Source: Motiliproteus sp036961355 (GTDB lineage Bacteria; Pseudomonadota; Gammaproteobacteria; Pseudomonadales; Balneatricaceae). From it: 64,000 bases of DNA. Positions 17,665 through 26,035 of this stretch are shown piece after piece. The number at the start of each line of letters is the position of its first letter. Position 1 is the stretch's first letter. Position numbers and translations under genes: made by a program. The notes beneath the pieces are model-generated. The model saw nothing but the letters and a program-made list of their open reading frames with translations. It was not told the origin of the DNA and did no database searches. Location of the stretch: the NCBI GenBank assembly GCA_036961355.1, contig JBALVL010000001.1, positions 139,145-203,144 on the forward strand, given 5' to 3'.

Positions 17665-18174
17665 TTAAGCGAATGCCTGGCGTACCTGTGTGCACCAGTT
17701 CAACACCCGCTCTTCGGTCAGCTCATGCTGACAGTCTTCATCAACCGCCAAACCCACGAATTGGCTGTCATCGGGGGTTAATGCTTTCGAAGCAGTGAAA
17801 TCGTAACCCACAACCGGCCAATAGCCGACCAGCCTGGCACCGCGATCAAGTAACTTATCGTGCAGCAAGCCCATCGCATCAAGAAACCAGTCACCATAAC
17901 CAACCTGATCCCCGAGCCCATAAAGCGCGACAACCTTGCCACTAAAATCGATGGTATCAATCTCGTCCCAGACATCTTCCCACTCAGATTGAATCTCGCC
18001 GTAATCCCAAGTTGGAATACCCATGATGATCCGGTCGTTGGCGCACGCCTCTTCCATGCCCGCTTCAGCCACATCAAAAAGCTCAATCTGATCCTCGGAC
18101 AACGTCCGCTCAATCAACTCGGCAACGTCTTCGGTATTACCGGTAGTCGAGCCATACAACAACGAAATTTTCAC
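17665..18174 (-). CDS. fldB: Long-chain flavodoxin
   Basis: FMN-containing low-potential electron carrier. The 169-residue protein starts with the phosphate-binding loop SLLYGSTTGNTEDVAE, then GIPTWDYGEIQSEWED and YGLGDQVGYGDWFLDA, whose 20-residue insert marks a long-chain flavodoxin. FldB is the closest E. coli relative, but FldA cannot be excluded. I chose GTG at 18174 because flavodoxins begin two residues before SLLYG; the longer frame to 18252 runs through the phasin terminator. It therefore needs its own promoter. Confidence 0.88.
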   Translation of the reverse strand: MKISLLYGSTTGNTEDVAELIERTLSEDQIELFDVAEAGMEEACANDRIIMGIPTWDYGEIQSEWEDVWDEIDTIDFSGKVVALYGLGDQVGYGDWFLDAMGLLHDKLLDRGARLVGYWPVVGYDFTASKALTPDDSQFVGLAVDEDCQHELTEERVLNWCTQVRQAFA

Positions 18175-18208
18175 GCAATAATTCTCTAATAAAGTGCTTT
18201 TCAGGCAT

Positions 18209-18231
18209 AAAAAGAGCAGCCTTAGCTGCTC
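18209..18231 (-). terminator. Rho-independent terminator of the phasin gene
   Basis: On the minus strand GAGCAGC-TAAG-GCTGCTC forms a 7-bp stem (18214-18231) followed by five T (18213-18209). Confidence 0.8.
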
Positions 18232-18253
18232 CAATGTGATCCATACAAACAAT

Positions 18254-18613
18254 CTAATCGGTAGCTGGGGCCTTCTTTAACGGGGCTTTATTAGGTGCAA
18301 AAGCACAAAAGGCATCGGCGGTGACCCGCTCGATTTCATCTCTTGCCTCGTTAAACACCTGCAAATTATCGCTACTGGATTGCCGTAAGGTTTGCTCAAC
18401 TGACTTGGTGTATTTATTCTGCAGATCGATCAATGCTTCAGCTGAATCGCAACCTTGCAGATCACGAGTCTGTTCCATCGTCTCGCGCATGCAGGCCTGA
18501 GCGCATTCGATCTGTTGACGAGTCAGTCGTTCGAGCATCCGGGTCTGAATTTCAACCAGCTCTTTAAACGGTTCCATCGACGCATTCAATTTTTTAGACA
18601 TATCTTGAAACAT
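18254..18613 (-). CDS. Phasin family protein
   Basis: A 119-residue amphipathic helical protein with the phasin pattern: FKELVEIQTRMLERLTRQQIE, then ALIDLQNKYTKSVEQTLRQ. Phasins coat polyhydroxyalkanoate granules, but short gammaproteobacterial members such as this also occur without a pha locus. The tail is Ala/Pro/Lys-rich (APNKAPLKKAPATD). No PHA synthase is in the window. It is monocistronic, ended by its own terminator. Confidence 0.75.
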   Translation of the reverse strand: MFQDMSKKLNASMEPFKELVEIQTRMLERLTRQQIECAQACMRETMEQTRDLQGCDSAEALIDLQNKYTKSVEQTLRQSSSDNLQVFNEARDEIERVTADAFCAFAPNKAPLKKAPATD

Positions 18614-18757
18614 GCGCGTATTACCCCTGGTCGCAGTGATATGAAGATACAGGCATTATAAGCGCTGCCCAAAGACTCTGTACAGCAACCCAAATCAACA
18701 GATACCCTGTTGATCACTGCCGCCTTCATTGAAATCACCCAACAAAGGACTTAACCC

Positions 18758-19141
18758 ATGCGCCTACTTCATACCATGCTGCGTGTTAGCGACCTGAACC
18801 GATCGATCGATTTTTATACCAAGCTACTGGGGATGAAGCTGCTCAAGCGAAACGATTACCCTGAAGGACGCTTTACGCTGGCGTTTCTCGGGTACGGCGA
18901 AGTGAGCGACAGCACCGTGCTAGAACTTACCCATAACTGGGACACTGGCCAATACGATTTGGGTAACGGTTTTGGCCACCTGGCCATTGCGGTTGACGAT
19001 GTCTATCAGGCCTGCGAGCAGATCAAGGACAACGGTGGCAATGTCGTCAGGGCAGCAGGGCCCATGAAACACGGCAGTACCATTCTGGCCTTTGTCGAAG
19101 ATCCCGATGGTTACCAGATAGAGCTGTTAAGTGACAAGTAG
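18758..19141 (+). CDS. gloA: Lactoylglutathione lyase (glyoxalase I)
   Basis: Converts the methylglyoxal-glutathione hemithioacetal to S-lactoylglutathione in the cytoplasm. At 127 residues it has the short proteobacterial form with all four metal ligands: His in LLHTMLRV, Glu in VLELTHNW, His in GFGHLAIAVDD and Glu in DGYQIELL. It is a single gene between the divergent phasin gene and convergent lipA. AAAGGA lies about seven bases before the ATG. Confidence 0.95.
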   Translation: MRLLHTMLRVSDLNRSIDFYTKLLGMKLLKRNDYPEGRFTLAFLGYGEVSDSTVLELTHNWDTGQYDLGNGFGHLAIAVDDVYQACEQIKDNGGNVVRAAGPMKHGSTILAFVEDPDGYQIELLSDK

Positions 19142-19228
19142 AGAAATATAAATTCTTATTAACAACAACTTGCAAACAACACCTTCATAGTACTACGCCC
19201 TTCACCCACACAGATACAGGCCAACAAA

Positions 19229-19257
19229 AAAGCCACCACAAAGATTGCGGTGGCTTT
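19229..19257. terminator. Bidirectional terminator between gloA and lipA
   Basis: AAAGCCACC (19229-19237) pairs with GGTGGCTTT (19249-19257) around an 11-base loop. The T run is longer on the minus strand (lipA side). Confidence 0.8.
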
Positions 19258-19333
19258 GATCTACTTTAGCGCAGGCAGCTAAAGCGTTACGCTACTAAAG
19301 AGGACAACCCGACGGTTAATTCCCCAGCGATAA

Positions 19334-20371
19334 TTACTGCACCTTCTCGCCGTGCGCCTGTTTATCGGCATGGTAGGAGGAGCGAACTAGCGGCCCACTG
19401 GCAACATGCTTAAAGCCCAGTTCGTTGGCGACCTTAGCCAGTGCATCGAACTCATCAGGATGGACAAAACGATCCACAGGCAGATGGTCACGGCTCGGCT
19501 GAAGGTACTGACCGATAGTGATCATATCGACATTGTGAGCCCGCAGATCGCGCATCACCTGCTCGATCTCCTCCATCGTTTCACCCAAACCCACCATCAA
19601 ACCGGACTTGGTAATCACATCAGGACAACGCTGTTTAAACTGCTTTAGCAGATCCAGCGACCACTGGTAATCCGAACCTGGACGGATTTTCTTATACAGC
19701 CGAGGAATCGACTCCAGGTTGTGGTTGAACACATCAGGAGGGGATTGCTCCAAAACATCAAGCGCTACATCCATCCGCCCGCGAAAGTCAGGCACCAGGG
19801 TCTCAATTTCGATAGTCGAACTACGCTTACGCGTCTCGGTAATACACGCCGCGAAATGCGAAGCCCCACCGTCACGCAGGTCATCACGATCGACCGAGGT
19901 GATCACCACATACTTGAGTCCCATATCGGTAATCGCGGCTGCCAGTTCAGCAGGTTCATTTTCGGCCAACGGATTTGGACGACCGTGTGCAACATCACAG
20001 AACGGACAACGACGGGTGCAGATATCCCCCATGATCATGAATGTCGCAGTACCGTTACTAAAACACTCGCCCAGATTTGGACAGGCGGCCTCTTCACATA
20101 CCGAAGACAGCTTGTGGTGCCGTAATTTCTTTTTAATCCGATTGATCTCAGGTGAGGCGGGCAGTTTCACTTTCAGCCACGAAGGCTTTTTCAACATCGC
20201 CCCTTTTTCGGTGGGGACCACCTTGATCGGAATCCGGGCGAGCTTATCAGCGCCACGTAGTTTTACCCCTTGCTCTGCACGGGCCGGTTTTGCTTTCGCA
20301 AGGTCCGCCTGGGGAGAATTAGATTGAGCAAGTTTTGACTGGGATAGATCGGGTGTTTCATCTTGCGACAT
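19334..20371 (-). CDS. lipA: Lipoyl synthase
   Basis: Radical-SAM enzyme that inserts two sulfurs into octanoyl groups on lipoyl domains. The 345-residue protein holds the auxiliary cluster Cys set (CEEAACPNLGEC) and the radical-SAM CTRRCPFC motif, then VVITSVDRDDL and the C-terminal RSSYHAD serine ligand. The first 45 residues are an Ala/Lys/Gln-rich extension beyond the 321-residue E. coli protein. lipB lies 92 bp upstream on the same strand, giving the standard lipB-lipA order. Confidence 0.96.
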   Translation of the reverse strand: MSQDETPDLSQSKLAQSNSPQADLAKAKPARAEQGVKLRGADKLARIPIKVVPTEKGAMLKKPSWLKVKLPASPEINRIKKKLRHHKLSSVCEEAACPNLGECFSNGTATFMIMGDICTRRCPFCDVAHGRPNPLAENEPAELAAAITDMGLKYVVITSVDRDDLRDGGASHFAACITETRKRSSTIEIETLVPDFRGRMDVALDVLEQSPPDVFNHNLESIPRLYKKIRPGSDYQWSLDLLKQFKQRCPDVITKSGLMVGLGETMEEIEQVMRDLRAHNVDMITIGQYLQPSRDHLPVDRFVHPDEFDALAKVANELGFKHVASGPLVRSSYHADKQAHGEKVQ

Positions 20372-20463
20372 CGGGTCCGCCTAATTCGCTGTACTGTAAG
20401 TAAAAGTATCGACTGAGCAACATAACACCCGACACCAATACAGATAGCGTCGGCGGGTGCAGG

Positions 20464-21213
20464 TCAAACCGTCGAATAGGGTTGTTTTGTTACCAGGGCG
20501 GCATTATACCCCAGCTTTTCAGTCAGGATCTGCTGTAGTCGAAAACCGACCAAATCAACGCTGCAAACAGCAGCTACTGCTGTCGGCAGATCGCTCATCT
20601 GGGTCATTGCCAGCCCGGCATAACCGCAGGGATTTATCCGCGAGAAGGGTGCCAAATCCATGTCGACGTTCAATGCCAATCCATGAAAGCTGCAACCCCG
20701 ACGAATTCGCAGACCGAGCGAGGCGATTTTCGACTCGACTTGTGCCAATTCAAGCGACTTCGACGAAGGTTCTTCGCTAGCACCTGAAGCCTGTTGAACA
20801 TAGACACCAGGGGCATCGGCTTTAGGGTACGCATCAATGGCGAATTCAGCCAACAACTGCACCACCGACTGCTCCATCAATGCGACCAGCTCACGCACGC
20901 CAAGCTTCAAACGTTTGAGGTCCAGCATCAGGTAGACCACCAACTGACCCGGACCGTGATAGGTGACCTGACCACCGCGATCAACCTTAACCACCTCAAT
21001 ATCACCCGGAGCTAACAGATGTTCGGCCTTCCCTGCCTGCCCCTGCGTGAACACGGCAGGATGTTCAACCAGCCAAATCTCGTCGTCAGTTGTCGTATCA
21101 CGCTGCCCTGTCAGATGCTGCATCGCCGCTAAAACAGACGTATAGGGTTGTAACCCTAACTGGCGAACAACGAGATTATGGACAGTGGACTGAATGGGTT
21201 TGCTGCCGCTCAT
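20464..21213 (-). CDS. lipB: Octanoyltransferase LipB, with an insertion
   Basis: Transfers octanoyl from acyl carrier protein to lipoyl domains. Family motifs are DRGGQVTYHGPGQLV, the catalytic Lys in ESKIASLGLRIRRG and the catalytic Cys in RINPCGYAGLAMTQ. Between PGVYV and ESKIA there is an extra segment of about 20 residues, rich in Ser, Ala and Glu, that is absent from E. coli LipB and sits next to the active-site Lys. ATG at 21213 is preferred over TTG at 21222. ybeD lies just upstream. Confidence 0.94.
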   Translation of the reverse strand: MSGSKPIQSTVHNLVVRQLGLQPYTSVLAAMQHLTGQRDTTTDDEIWLVEHPAVFTQGQAGKAEHLLAPGDIEVVKVDRGGQVTYHGPGQLVVYLMLDLKRLKLGVRELVALMEQSVVQLLAEFAIDAYPKADAPGVYVQQASGASEEPSSKSLELAQVESKIASLGLRIRRGCSFHGLALNVDMDLAPFSRINPCGYAGLAMTQMSDLPTAVAAVCSVDLVGFRLQQILTEKLGYNAALVTKQPYSTV

Positions 21214-21247
21214 GCCCGACAACTCGATAGATAAGTATCCGGCAACA

Positions 21248-21520
21248 TCACAACACCATCTTTACGTTGCCCGATGCCATCAGATCCTGGTGAATCTGCT
21301 CTAACTGAGGAACCCCTGTAGCGGTTATTTTGAACCGAACCGACAAAAACTTGCCCTTACTGCTTGGCTGGGTCGTTACTTGTGACGTATCCAGGTCTGG
21401 GGCATATTTTTGTACAATCTCGATCACCAGATCTTCAAAACCCTCGACACCAACGCCGATCACCTTAATAGGATAATCGGGGCAAGGAAATTCAATGCGG
21501 GGTGGTTCCTGTTGACTCAT
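21248..21520 (-). CDS. ybeD: YbeD family (DUF493) protein
   Basis: A 90-residue small protein with an ACT-like fold in known structures. Signatures: IEFPCPDYPIKVIGVG at the start and SSKGKFLSVRFKITATG in the middle. It is nearly always adjacent to lipB, as here (26-35 bp gap), and a regulatory role in lipoate metabolism is presumed but unproven. Confidence 0.92.
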   Translation of the reverse strand: MSQQEPPRIEFPCPDYPIKVIGVGVEGFEDLVIEIVQKYAPDLDTSQVTTQPSSKGKFLSVRFKITATGVPQLEQIHQDLMASGNVKMVL

Positions 21521-21585
21521 GATCGGTCTCGCTCTACATCGATGGCTTAAAGGGCCATCTTGTCTCTAAGGTTACGCGGTATGGG

Positions 21586-21633
21586 CTAAGTGCCGCTAGA
21601 TTAAGCACATCTGGATTAAGTACAGCTAAATTA
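21586..21633 (-). repeat. 15-bp tandem repeat starting at the dat stop codon
   Basis: On the minus strand three 15-bp units (21633-21619, 21618-21604, 21603-21589) each begin with TAA, the first of which is the dat stop codon; TAG follows at 21588. Approximate consensus TAATYYAGMKGYRCT. Confidence 0.75.
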
Positions 21634-22548
21634 GGGGCCGTCGGCAGCATCGCTATCAGCGTCTGCTATAACCTGATGTTCAGCCAACAACTGGCGGCCA
21701 AACTGCCGGAAACTTTGCGCTATCTGACGCCAAACAGGCCCCGGCAAGCCATCGGCTACATCGGTACCATTGACGCAGATAACAGGCACCACGCCGCGGC
21801 TGGAACTACTGACCCAAACCTCATCGGCAACGGCCAGTCGCTGCTGCCTGATCGGCGCTTCTACACACTCAATGGAGGCATCCGCAGCCAGTTTCAAGAT
21901 CAGCTCACGTGTGGTTCCGCCCAAAATATCACCACCCATTGGTGGCGTATGGATCACACCACGCTCAACCAAAAAAAGATTACAACTAACACCCTCGCTC
22001 AGGTAACCATCACGTACCTGCAGTGCTTCCTGAGCCCCCTGACGCACCGCATCGCGCGCCGCCAGCACATTAGCCATCAAGCCGGTCGCTTTGATATCAC
22101 AGCGCTTCCAACGCTGATCGGGCACAGTTACAGCACTGACACCAACGACCTGCTCCAACGGGCGATCTAATGCCATATCGATCGGATAACTGTAGGCAAA
22201 AACCGTCGGCTCTATCGCTTCATCGTAGTTTAGCGAGCGCTGCGGCATCACACCACGACTGACCTGAAGGTAGATCGCCTGGTGGGATGCGGGGTTCTTG
22301 TCGATCAGTTCTGAAAAAATTACCGGCCAATTTCGATCGATGGTTATCGCGGCAGCATCAAGACTGTGCCGCAACCGCCGCAGATGCTGCTGCAACCGAA
22401 AGCCGACTCCGTGATAAAACGGAATTACTTCGTACACCGAATCGCCAAACAGAAAACCACGATCCATCACCGGAACACTAGCCAGCTCCATCGGCATAAA
22501 GGAGCCGTTAAGGTAAACGATCGGTGAGGGTGCAGACGACGCAGGCAT
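21631..22548 (-). CDS. dat: D-amino-acid (class IV) aminotransferase
   Basis: PLP enzyme of fold type IV, 305 residues. Signatures: VMDRGFLFGDSVYEVIPFY near the N-terminus, the PLP-lysine region RCDIKATGLMANVLAAR, and GYLSEGVSCNLFLVE. The DRGFLFGD start with this ending is typical of D-alanine aminotransferases rather than branched-chain enzymes. Position between dacA, which releases D-Ala, and ybeD fits a role in D-alanine recycling. The branched-chain aminotransferase alternative cannot be fully excluded. Confidence 0.85.
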   Translation of the reverse strand: MPASSAPSPIVYLNGSFMPMELASVPVMDRGFLFGDSVYEVIPFYHGVGFRLQQHLRRLRHSLDAAAITIDRNWPVIFSELIDKNPASHQAIYLQVSRGVMPQRSLNYDEAIEPTVFAYSYPIDMALDRPLEQVVGVSAVTVPDQRWKRCDIKATGLMANVLAARDAVRQGAQEALQVRDGYLSEGVSCNLFLVERGVIHTPPMGGDILGGTTRELILKLAADASIECVEAPIRQQRLAVADEVWVSSSSRGVVPVICVNGTDVADGLPGPVWRQIAQSFRQFGRQLLAEHQVIADADSDAADGP

Positions 22549-22617
22549 GGTGGACTCTTAAAGGTTCAAACAAATTCGATGGGCGTACAACAAAATAGCA
22601 TAACCCAACAAACAACA

Positions 22618-22641
22618 AAGGCGCCGACCGGCGCCCTTTAA
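22618..22641 (-). terminator. Terminator downstream of dacA
   Basis: AAAGGCGCCG and CGGCGCCCTTT form a long stem with one bulge, just past the dacA stop. On the minus strand a T/G-rich stretch follows. Confidence 0.7.
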
Positions 22642-22655
22642 CAACGATGGTCAGA

Positions 22656-23834
22656 TTAACCAAACAGTGATGTGAAGAAACGCAAAATACTGTGCCAGAT
22701 CCGTGTAAACAACCCTGCCGGCTCTACCGATTCCAACGCTACCACCGGCACTCGCTTCAATACCTCATCGCCAAGGCTGATGTTAAGCATGCCATAACTC
22801 GTACCCTGCGTGATCGGCGCTTCGATCACTTTATCCAGATCCAGTGTTACCGCCAGCGCCTTGCTCTGGCCGCGCGGAATAGTGATCGTTACCGGCTCAC
22901 TCACACCCAGATTCAAAGTATCCTGAGTTCCGGCCCAGATACGAGCCGTGTTGAGTACTTCATTGCTTTGGTAAAGGCTAACCGATTCATAATAACGGAA
23001 GCCGTAAGCCAGCAATTTTTGACTCTCCTGCGCCCGGGCCTCTTCACTACGGGTCCCCATCACTACAGAAACTAACCGCATCCCTTTATCTTTAGCCGAC
23101 GCCACCAAACAATAACCGGCCTCTTCAGTATGACCGGTCTTCAACCCGTCAACCCGGTTATCACGCCATAACAGCTTATTACGGTTAGGCTGACGAATCT
23201 TGTTGTAGGTAAAATACTTTTCGGAATACATTCCGTAATGCTGTGGGTAATCACGAATGATGGCACGAGCCAACAAAGCCAAATCACCTGCGGTGGTGAA
23301 ATGATTCTCTTTCGGCAAGCCCGTCGCATTCTGGAATTGGGTATTAACCATGCCCAACTGACCGGCATGCTGGGTCATCAGATCGGCAAACGCATCCTCA
23401 CTACCGGCGATATGTTCAGCCATGGCGACGCTTGCATCATTGCCCGACTGGATGATAATCCCTTTTAGCAGATCCTCGACCGTGACCTGCGTTCCTTCAC
23501 GAATAAACATCCGCGAGCCCTGCGTACGCCACGCTTTCTCACTGATTAGCACTTTGTCATCTATGCTGATATTGCCCTGCGCCAATTCATAATCAGCAAT
23601 GTAGCTGGTCATCAGCTTGGTCAAACTGGCTGGCGGCAGACGCTGGTCTGTATTTTTTGAAATAATCACCTTACCGGTCTGCGCATCCATCAATACATAG
23701 GCGGTCGCCGCCAGCGATGGCGGCGCCGGAATCATCACAGGAGTCGCGGCAGCAGCAGCGCCACTTCCGACCACGCTCAGAACGGTGCTGATCACGACGG
23801 TAAACGTAGCAATTACTCGGGGAAAGACTGTCAT
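22656..23834 (-). CDS. dacA: D-alanyl-D-alanine carboxypeptidase (PBP5/6 type)
   Basis: Trims the terminal D-Ala from peptidoglycan stem peptides. The 392-residue protein has a signal peptide (about residues 1-28), the active-site set SLTK in LPPASLTKLM, SGN in QSGNDASVAMAEH, and KTGHTEEAGYC. A C-terminal beta domain follows, then the amphipathic membrane anchor TRIWHSILRFFTSLFG. Its length and architecture match E. coli PBP5/PBP6. It sits in the same direction as rlpA, mltB and rodA. Confidence 0.96.
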   Translation of the reverse strand: MTVFPRVIATFTVVISTVLSVVGSGAAAAATPVMIPAPPSLAATAYVLMDAQTGKVIISKNTDQRLPPASLTKLMTSYIADYELAQGNISIDDKVLISEKAWRTQGSRMFIREGTQVTVEDLLKGIIIQSGNDASVAMAEHIAGSEDAFADLMTQHAGQLGMVNTQFQNATGLPKENHFTTAGDLALLARAIIRDYPQHYGMYSEKYFTYNKIRQPNRNKLLWRDNRVDGLKTGHTEEAGYCLVASAKDKGMRLVSVVMGTRSEEARAQESQKLLAYGFRYYESVSLYQSNEVLNTARIWAGTQDTLNLGVSEPVTITIPRGQSKALAVTLDLDKVIEAPITQGTSYGMLNISLGDEVLKRVPVVALESVEPAGLFTRIWHSILRFFTSLFG

Positions 23835-23929
23835 TTGGGCTCTACTTATTTAACATTCAATGAATTAAAGCGGGACAGTAACTACAAACGCTGCGCCCCA
23901 TAAAAATAACGAACAATGTATCTAAAGGG

Positions 23930-24796
23930 TCAGGGCAAGTCCAATACCTGAGCGTTGGAAAACCCCTCTGCAGCTAGCTGAGACAGTAACGAATCAGCCG
24001 AGTCACTATCGCCTGACAGCGGTCCCAGCCTCACCCGATAGATAGCTGGGTCACCTTCACGCTTGCTAACCTCGACTCGCTGATCACGCATCAACAGTTC
24101 CAACCGGGTTTTCACGCTTTGCGCTGAACTCCAGCTTGAGTATGCCCCAACTTGTACATATTGACTCAAGCCAACAACTGGCACTGTCGCCGGTGTCGGC
24201 GCCTGATAGCTTGCGGTAGAAGTTGAAGGGCGTGAGGCTGAAGCGGTAATCACTTCGATCTCAACCCGTGCAGTGCCGTTTTTGAGCATATCAAGCTTAT
24301 AAGCTGCCGCATAAGACAGGTCGATCAAGCGGGATCCATGGAAAGGGCCGCGATCGTTGACTCTGACCACCACCTGACGGTCATTATCCAGGTTAGTTAC
24401 TCGCACAAAGCTCGGCAGCGGCAACGCCTTATGGGCCGCACTCATGCCGTACATATCGTAGACTTCGCCATTGGAGGTTTTATGGCCGTGAAATTTTTTC
24501 CCGTACCAGGACGCGGTGCCTTGCTTACGATAGCCCTCACTGGAATCCAGCACCTGATATTGTTTACCCAACACAGTATAAGGTGAACGGTTTCCGCCAC
24601 GACTCTTGGGTTCATCGCGCGGCACCGCATCGGCAACATGCGACATGTCCACATCCTCGCCGGGGCCATGATCCTGATCGATACTGTAACGACTGGTGGT
24701 CTTGCCCGAGCACCCGACCAGCAACACCACAGCGGCCAGCACGGCAAAGCCTCGCGTCAGTGGCGAGCAAAAACGTACCAACAAGCTGAGATTCAC
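23930..24796 (-). CDS. rlpA: Septal-ring lytic transglycosylase RlpA
   Basis: Outer-membrane lipoprotein that cleaves glycan strands lacking stem peptides. Lipobox LLVGC ends the signal near residue 29. The double-psi barrel is at about residues 90-180 (GTASWYGKKFHGHKTSNGE, VRVNDRGPFHGSRLIDLS, with catalytic-type His and Asp). A C-terminal SPOR domain starts at about 212 (YVQVGAYSSWSSAQSVK) and binds denuded septal glycan. It overlaps mltB by 4 bp. Confidence 0.95.
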   Translation of the reverse strand: MNLSLLVRFCSPLTRGFAVLAAVVLLVGCSGKTTSRYSIDQDHGPGEDVDMSHVADAVPRDEPKSRGGNRSPYTVLGKQYQVLDSSEGYRKQGTASWYGKKFHGHKTSNGEVYDMYGMSAAHKALPLPSFVRVTNLDNDRQVVVRVNDRGPFHGSRLIDLSYAAAYKLDMLKNGTARVEIEVITASASRPSTSTASYQAPTPATVPVVGLSQYVQVGAYSSWSSAQSVKTRLELLMRDQRVEVSKREGDPAIYRVRLGPLSGDSDSADSLLSQLAAEGFSNAQVLDLP

Positions 24797-25815
24797 CCCT
24801 GCTCTCCCCGTTTCTGAACGATCTCCTGACTCAGCTGGTAGACAGCCATCGCATAGAGGCGGCTATGGTTGTAGCGGGTGATTACATAGAAATTATCCAA
24901 CCCTAACCAGTACTCACTGCCGTTCTTACTCTCTAGCTGCATCGCAGTCGCACGCGCTTCGTTGGGTAAATCCTGCTCGGCGATTAAACCTAAATTGCGC
25001 CAGTGCGCCACCGTTTCGATCGGTTTGAGTTTAGTGCTCAACTGCGACTCATCCAGTCCAGACTTAGCGACCAACGGCATCGTCACAGGCTCTCCGGAGC
25101 GCCAATCGTGACTGTTGAAATAGTTAGCAACGCTACCGATCGCATCCACCGGATTGGTTAGAATGTCAGTGACACCGTCCCCGTCAAAATCCACCGCAAA
25201 CGAGCGATAGCTACTTGGAATAAACTGACCGTAGCCCATGGCGCCGGCGTACGATCCCTTCAACGTTTTGGCGTCTAGTGACTGCTCCTGCAACAACAAC
25301 AAGAATTGCTCCAACTGGCCGGTAAAGAATTTGCTCCGCGGCTCGTAATCGAACGACAGCGTTGCTAACGCGTCAACCACCCGGTAAGTACCCGCATGCC
25401 GTCCGTAACGGGTCTCTACACCGATAATGGCAACAATAATTTCCGGTGACACTCCGTACATTTCACTGGCGCGATTGAGGGTCTCTTCATGGGTATTCCA
25501 AAACTCCACGCCCTGATCGATCCGTTTTTGACCGAGAAAAATTTTACGGTACTCACCCCAATTAAGGCGTTTTTCGGCAGGGCGCGAAATCGCCTTAATG
25601 ATCGACTGTTGATGCTTTGCATCAAACACCAGCTCAGTCACAAACTGGCGCTCCATCCCCTTCTCAACCATCGCGTCAACAAAGGCAGTTGCTTTGGGGT
25701 GTTCCGAGTAAGGAAGCACTTCAGTAGCCGACTCTTTCGCTACGGAGATACTTGCGCTTGTGGCAAGCGCCAAACCAACAATGACAGCACGTAATGACAG
25801 GCCTGATAACGACAT
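24793..25815 (-). CDS. mltB: Lytic murein transglycosylase B
   Basis: Cleaves the MurNAc-GlcNAc bond with anhydro-product formation. The 340-residue protein matches MltB along its length: YGVSPEIIVAIIGVETRYGR holds the catalytic Glu, then GAMGYGQFIPSSYRSFAVDFDGDG and PVDAIGSVANYF. The signal (about residues 1-26) has no lipobox Cys, so unlike E. coli MltB it should be soluble in the periplasm. It overlaps rlpA (ATGA). Confidence 0.95.
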   Translation of the reverse strand: MSLSGLSLRAVIVGLALATSASISVAKESATEVLPYSEHPKATAFVDAMVEKGMERQFVTELVFDAKHQQSIIKAISRPAEKRLNWGEYRKIFLGQKRIDQGVEFWNTHEETLNRASEMYGVSPEIIVAIIGVETRYGRHAGTYRVVDALATLSFDYEPRSKFFTGQLEQFLLLLQEQSLDAKTLKGSYAGAMGYGQFIPSSYRSFAVDFDGDGVTDILTNPVDAIGSVANYFNSHDWRSGEPVTMPLVAKSGLDESQLSTKLKPIETVAHWRNLGLIAEQDLPNEARATAMQLESKNGSEYWLGLDNFYVITRYNHSRLYAMAVYQLSQEIVQKRGEQG

Positions 25816-26035
25816 TTAAGACTCTCTTTATAACGGGTATCTAGTGGGTGACTTGCTGTGCGTGGGTTTCAGCTAACGGGCATTGCTACATCGACAGCAC
25901 TAAATAGATTCTGTCCGTGGTTAGTCCGTAAAACCTCAGCAGGGTTCAGTATCCGTGCAAGTAATACAACATACCGATGCAATTGTTCAAAGGCTAGCCA
26001 TTACCGACTTAGCTTTACTTACTAACCATTAGCCA

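Noticed and set aside
18175..18252. Longer N-terminus for the flavodoxin
   Set aside because: It reads through a transcription terminator, and the flavodoxin family starts two residues before SLLYG.
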